DNA from: Candidatus Cloacimonadota bacterium
GTDB taxonomy: Bacteria; Cloacimonadota; Cloacimonadia; Cloacimonadales; Cloacimonadaceae
Direction: 5' to 3'
Length of the DNA: 7,165 nt
Assembly (NCBI GenBank): GCA_028681035.1
Contig: JAQUJJ010000165.1
Span: 1 to 7,165 of the forward strand
Shown: piece by piece, positions 5,727 through 7,165 of the stretch
How positions within the stretch are numbered: the first letter of the stretch is position 1
Layout: each line of letters opens with the position of its first letter
The notes under the pieces: generated by a model
The model's database searches: none
Told to the model about the DNA's origin: nothing
What the model saw: only the letters and a program-made list of their open reading frames with translations
Position numbers and translations under genes: made by a program

Positions 5727-6704
5727 TTATCTTACGATGTTAGAGAAGAGAACTCCCATATCAGCTGCAATAACTTTCATGTCATAGCAAAGCTCAACTT
5801 CAATACGTTCTGTACCGATTCCAAGCAGCGGGTTCGGGATTCTGTTAATACGTCCACCCCATGCAGCGGAACCCATCAAACCAGTCCAGGTAAATGTATA
5901 ACCTGCACTTGCCATGCGCAATCCAGCTGAAGGAGCTGTGTAGCAAAGCAATGCGTTATTACCTAGAATGTACTGCATCTGAGCATTCTGACCTTTGTTG
6001 GCTACGTTCTGAATTGCATTAGCAACCAGGATACGATCAACATCAAAGAGTTCTGCCATCAGATCAGTCGTAACTACACCCTTCTGTGAAAAGCGAATAC
6101 GATCGATGATATCAGGGTGATGCTTAAGAGCATTATATACACGACGACCAAGAACGAGAGTGTTAGGCTCTTTACCTGTCACTTCAGCAATAGTCGTGGA
6201 GCGCTCACTGATATCGATGATAGGATCTGAGTTCAAATAGTCATCCCAGAACACCACCTGGTTCGGAGCAGCAGCTACTGCAGCACCTGTGAGGTCAGTA
6301 GCCCAAACACCTGCACGGAAGAATGTTCTAGCCCAATTGTTTTCTTTATTGAGCAAGATTTTATCTGTGACAAACATCGTAGCATCAGCATCAGGTGAAA
6401 GCGGGTCATCTGAATTTGCACGCTCTTCATCATAAACGTTTTTATGGAAAGCATACCGCTGAGCGTAATAGGTGTCTGTCCCCAGCTCGTAGTCGCCGCC
6501 AACGGATTCTGTTCCCATGGCACGCAGCTGGGCGTCATCGCGGAACCAGTCTTCACGTTGGTAGGTATAAAACAGGTCTGACTGTTTTGCTACCGGCACC
6601 ATAGGAAAGACTTGGCCAGCGATAAAGTTTGAAGCATCCTGAACGTACTTGACGCTCAGATTAGTTAATACTTTATCAATATGTACTTGTTGCTTACTAG
6701 GCAT
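5727..6704 (-). CDS. Major capsid protein
   Basis: The 325-residue protein should form the capsid shell, presumably with the HK97 fold. It resembles a recognisable family of phage coat proteins: the opening VHIDKVLTNLSVKYVQ (7-22), FIAGQVFPMVPVAKQSD (27-43), the DWFRDDAQLRAMGTES segment (52-67), and the central NTLVLGRRVYNALKHHPDI block (181-199). It also has QKGVVTTDLMAELFDVDRILVA (207-228) and the beta-rich end with GYTFTWTGLMG (268-278) and CYDMKVIAADMGVLFSNIV (306-324). These look like the equivalents of the A-domain and P-domain elements. There is no long N-terminal delta-like region, so scaffolding is probably supplied by a separate gene to the right of the window. The start ATG at 6704 has AGGAGG 9 nt upstream. 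It precedes the connector genes, as in most siphophages. Confidence 0.93.
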   Translation of the reverse strand: MPSKQQVHIDKVLTNLSVKYVQDASNFIAGQVFPMVPVAKQSDLFYTYQREDWFRDDAQLRAMGTESVGGDYELGTDTYYAQRYAFHKNVYDEERANSDDPLSPDADATMFVTDKILLNKENNWARTFFRAGVWATDLTGAAVAAAPNQVVFWDDYLNSDPIIDISERSTTIAEVTGKEPNTLVLGRRVYNALKHHPDIIDRIRFSQKGVVTTDLMAELFDVDRILVANAIQNVANKGQNAQMQYILGNNALLCYTAPSAGLRMASAGYTFTWTGLMGSAAWGGRINRIPNPLLGIGTERIEVELCYDMKVIAADMGVLFSNIVR

Positions 6705-6713
6705 ATTTAATTA

Positions 6714-6719
6714 CCTCCT
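6714..6719 (-). promoter_or_regulatory. Ribosome binding site of the major capsid gene
   Basis: AAAGGAGGT surrounds this AGGAGG, 9 nt before the ATG at 6704. The 32-base gap between the decoration-like gene and the capsid gene contains this site and no visible terminator or promoter. Confidence 0.8.
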
Positions 6720-6736
6720 TTATTTCCTTCATTCTC

Positions 6737-7165
6737 TTATACAAAGAAAAGCTGAACAACAAATACAGGAAGATCTGCTGTAGCTCCATTTGTTACGTCC
6801 AATGTGATAACATCATTAGTCTGAACAGCTACCGGAGGCACAAGAGGCAGATCAGCCACTTCACCTGCACCGGGGAAGAGAACAGCATCATCAAATGTTA
6901 GTTCAGATATTTTAACTGCTCCAACCTTAAGCTCAAACTTTGAAGTGTTAGCTGCATCTACGCCAGCTGCAGCCCCAGTTGAAACAATTTTAGCTCCAAC
7001 AAGTTCACCATCAAAAGCAGCCACACCAACTACGCCAGCGGTGATGTCGGCACCAGCGTCAAGATTAGCTGAGGTGTAAGTCATTATAACTGCGGTAGCT
7101 GCAGGGTTGCCTACAGGCTTCATCAACACAGAGATAATATCACCAGCGGCAGCTGCGGCGTTCAG
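6737..7165 (-). CDS. Probable capsid decoration / stabilising protein, C-terminal 142 residues (cut by right window edge)
   Basis: The frame is open to the right edge, so the true start is outside. A GTG at 7129 could serve as a start, but 12 in-frame codons upstream (encoding LNAAAAAGDIIS) continue the same composition and the GTG has no good ribosome binding site. A partial gene is therefore more likely. The visible part is Ala/Val/Gly-rich, has few charged and no Cys residues, and alternates short strands: GVAAFDGELVGAKIVSTG, KFELKVGAVKISELTF, VQTNDVITLDV and LPVFVVQLFFV at the end. This suggests a beta sandwich. Directly upstream of the major capsid gene such proteins are usually capsid decoration (head-stabilising) proteins. 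Family membership could not be confirmed by sequence motif; other small virion proteins remain possible. Confidence 0.6.
   Translation of the reverse strand: MNAAAAAGDIISVLMKPVGNPAATAVIMTYTSANLDAGADITAGVVGVAAFDGELVGAKIVSTGAAAGVDAANTSKFELKVGAVKISELTFDDAVLFPGAGEVADLPLVPPVAVQTNDVITLDVTNGATADLPVFVVQLFFV

Noticed and set aside
6275..6556. Second minus-strand ORF of 93 codons inside the capsid gene
   Set aside because: It is an out-of-frame shadow of the well-supported major capsid protein, with no ribosome binding site.
6395..6604. Plus-strand ORF of 69 codons, His/Arg-rich
   Set aside because: Antisense to the GC-rich 5' part of the capsid gene; composition follows from that.
7127..7129. GTG start for the decoration-like gene
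   Set aside because: The same frame stays open for 12 more codons to the window edge with matching composition and no ribosome binding site precedes the GTG, so the gene is better treated as partial.

Overview
The window is the head-to-tail part of a siphophage (long non-contractile tail) structural operon, either a phage genome or a prophage. All genes are on the minus strand, so transcription runs from the right edge to the left edge. Genes are packed with gaps of 8-32 bases or with overlaps. No tRNA, rRNA, CRISPR array, insertion sequence, attachment site, promoter or intrinsic terminator could be recognised, and no stretch over 300 bases lacks a gene. The host is probably a low-to-moderate GC Gram-positive (Firmicutes) bacterium. 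This rests on strong AGGAGG-type ribosome binding sites before most genes and a phi13-type major tail protein; it is inference, not proof.

Order of transcription, right to left: (1) 3' part of a beta-rich Ala/Val/Gly protein directly upstream of the capsid gene, probably a capsid decoration protein (6737-7165, cut by the window edge); (2) major capsid protein (5727-6704); (3) a small protein with a conserved-looking N-terminus and a Pro/Glu/Lys tail, function unknown (5350-5715); (4) head-tail connector (4952-5332); (5) head closure/stopper-like protein (4633-4971); (6) HK97 gp10-like tail completion protein (4223-4636); (7) tail terminator-like protein (3771-4214); (8) phi13-type major tail tube protein with an extra C-terminal domain (2893-3756); (9) tail assembly chaperone (2420-2869); (10) second chaperone frame (2193-2420), with the conserved L-x-x-SP-x-x-FW-x-x-TP motif; (11) tape measure protein, first 727 residues, running off the left edge (1-2181).

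Together these genes build the capsid shell, plug and adapt its portal vertex, end the tail tube, polymerise the tube around the tape measure, and chaperone the tape measure. The best regulatory signal is a complete -1 programmed ribosomal frameshift cassette between the two chaperone frames. It has an internal Shine-Dalgarno-like AGGAG, then 10 nt, then the slippery heptamer C CCA AAC directly before the zero-frame stop, then 8 nt and a hairpin. It would make a 225-residue fusion, the analogue of lambda gpG-GT. The arrangement resembles the E. coli dnaX cassette.

I found no new defence or accessory system. This is a conventional structural module. The points most worth a second look are the frameshift cassette, the extra tail-tube domain, the Pro/Glu/Lys-tailed protein and the decoration protein candidate.
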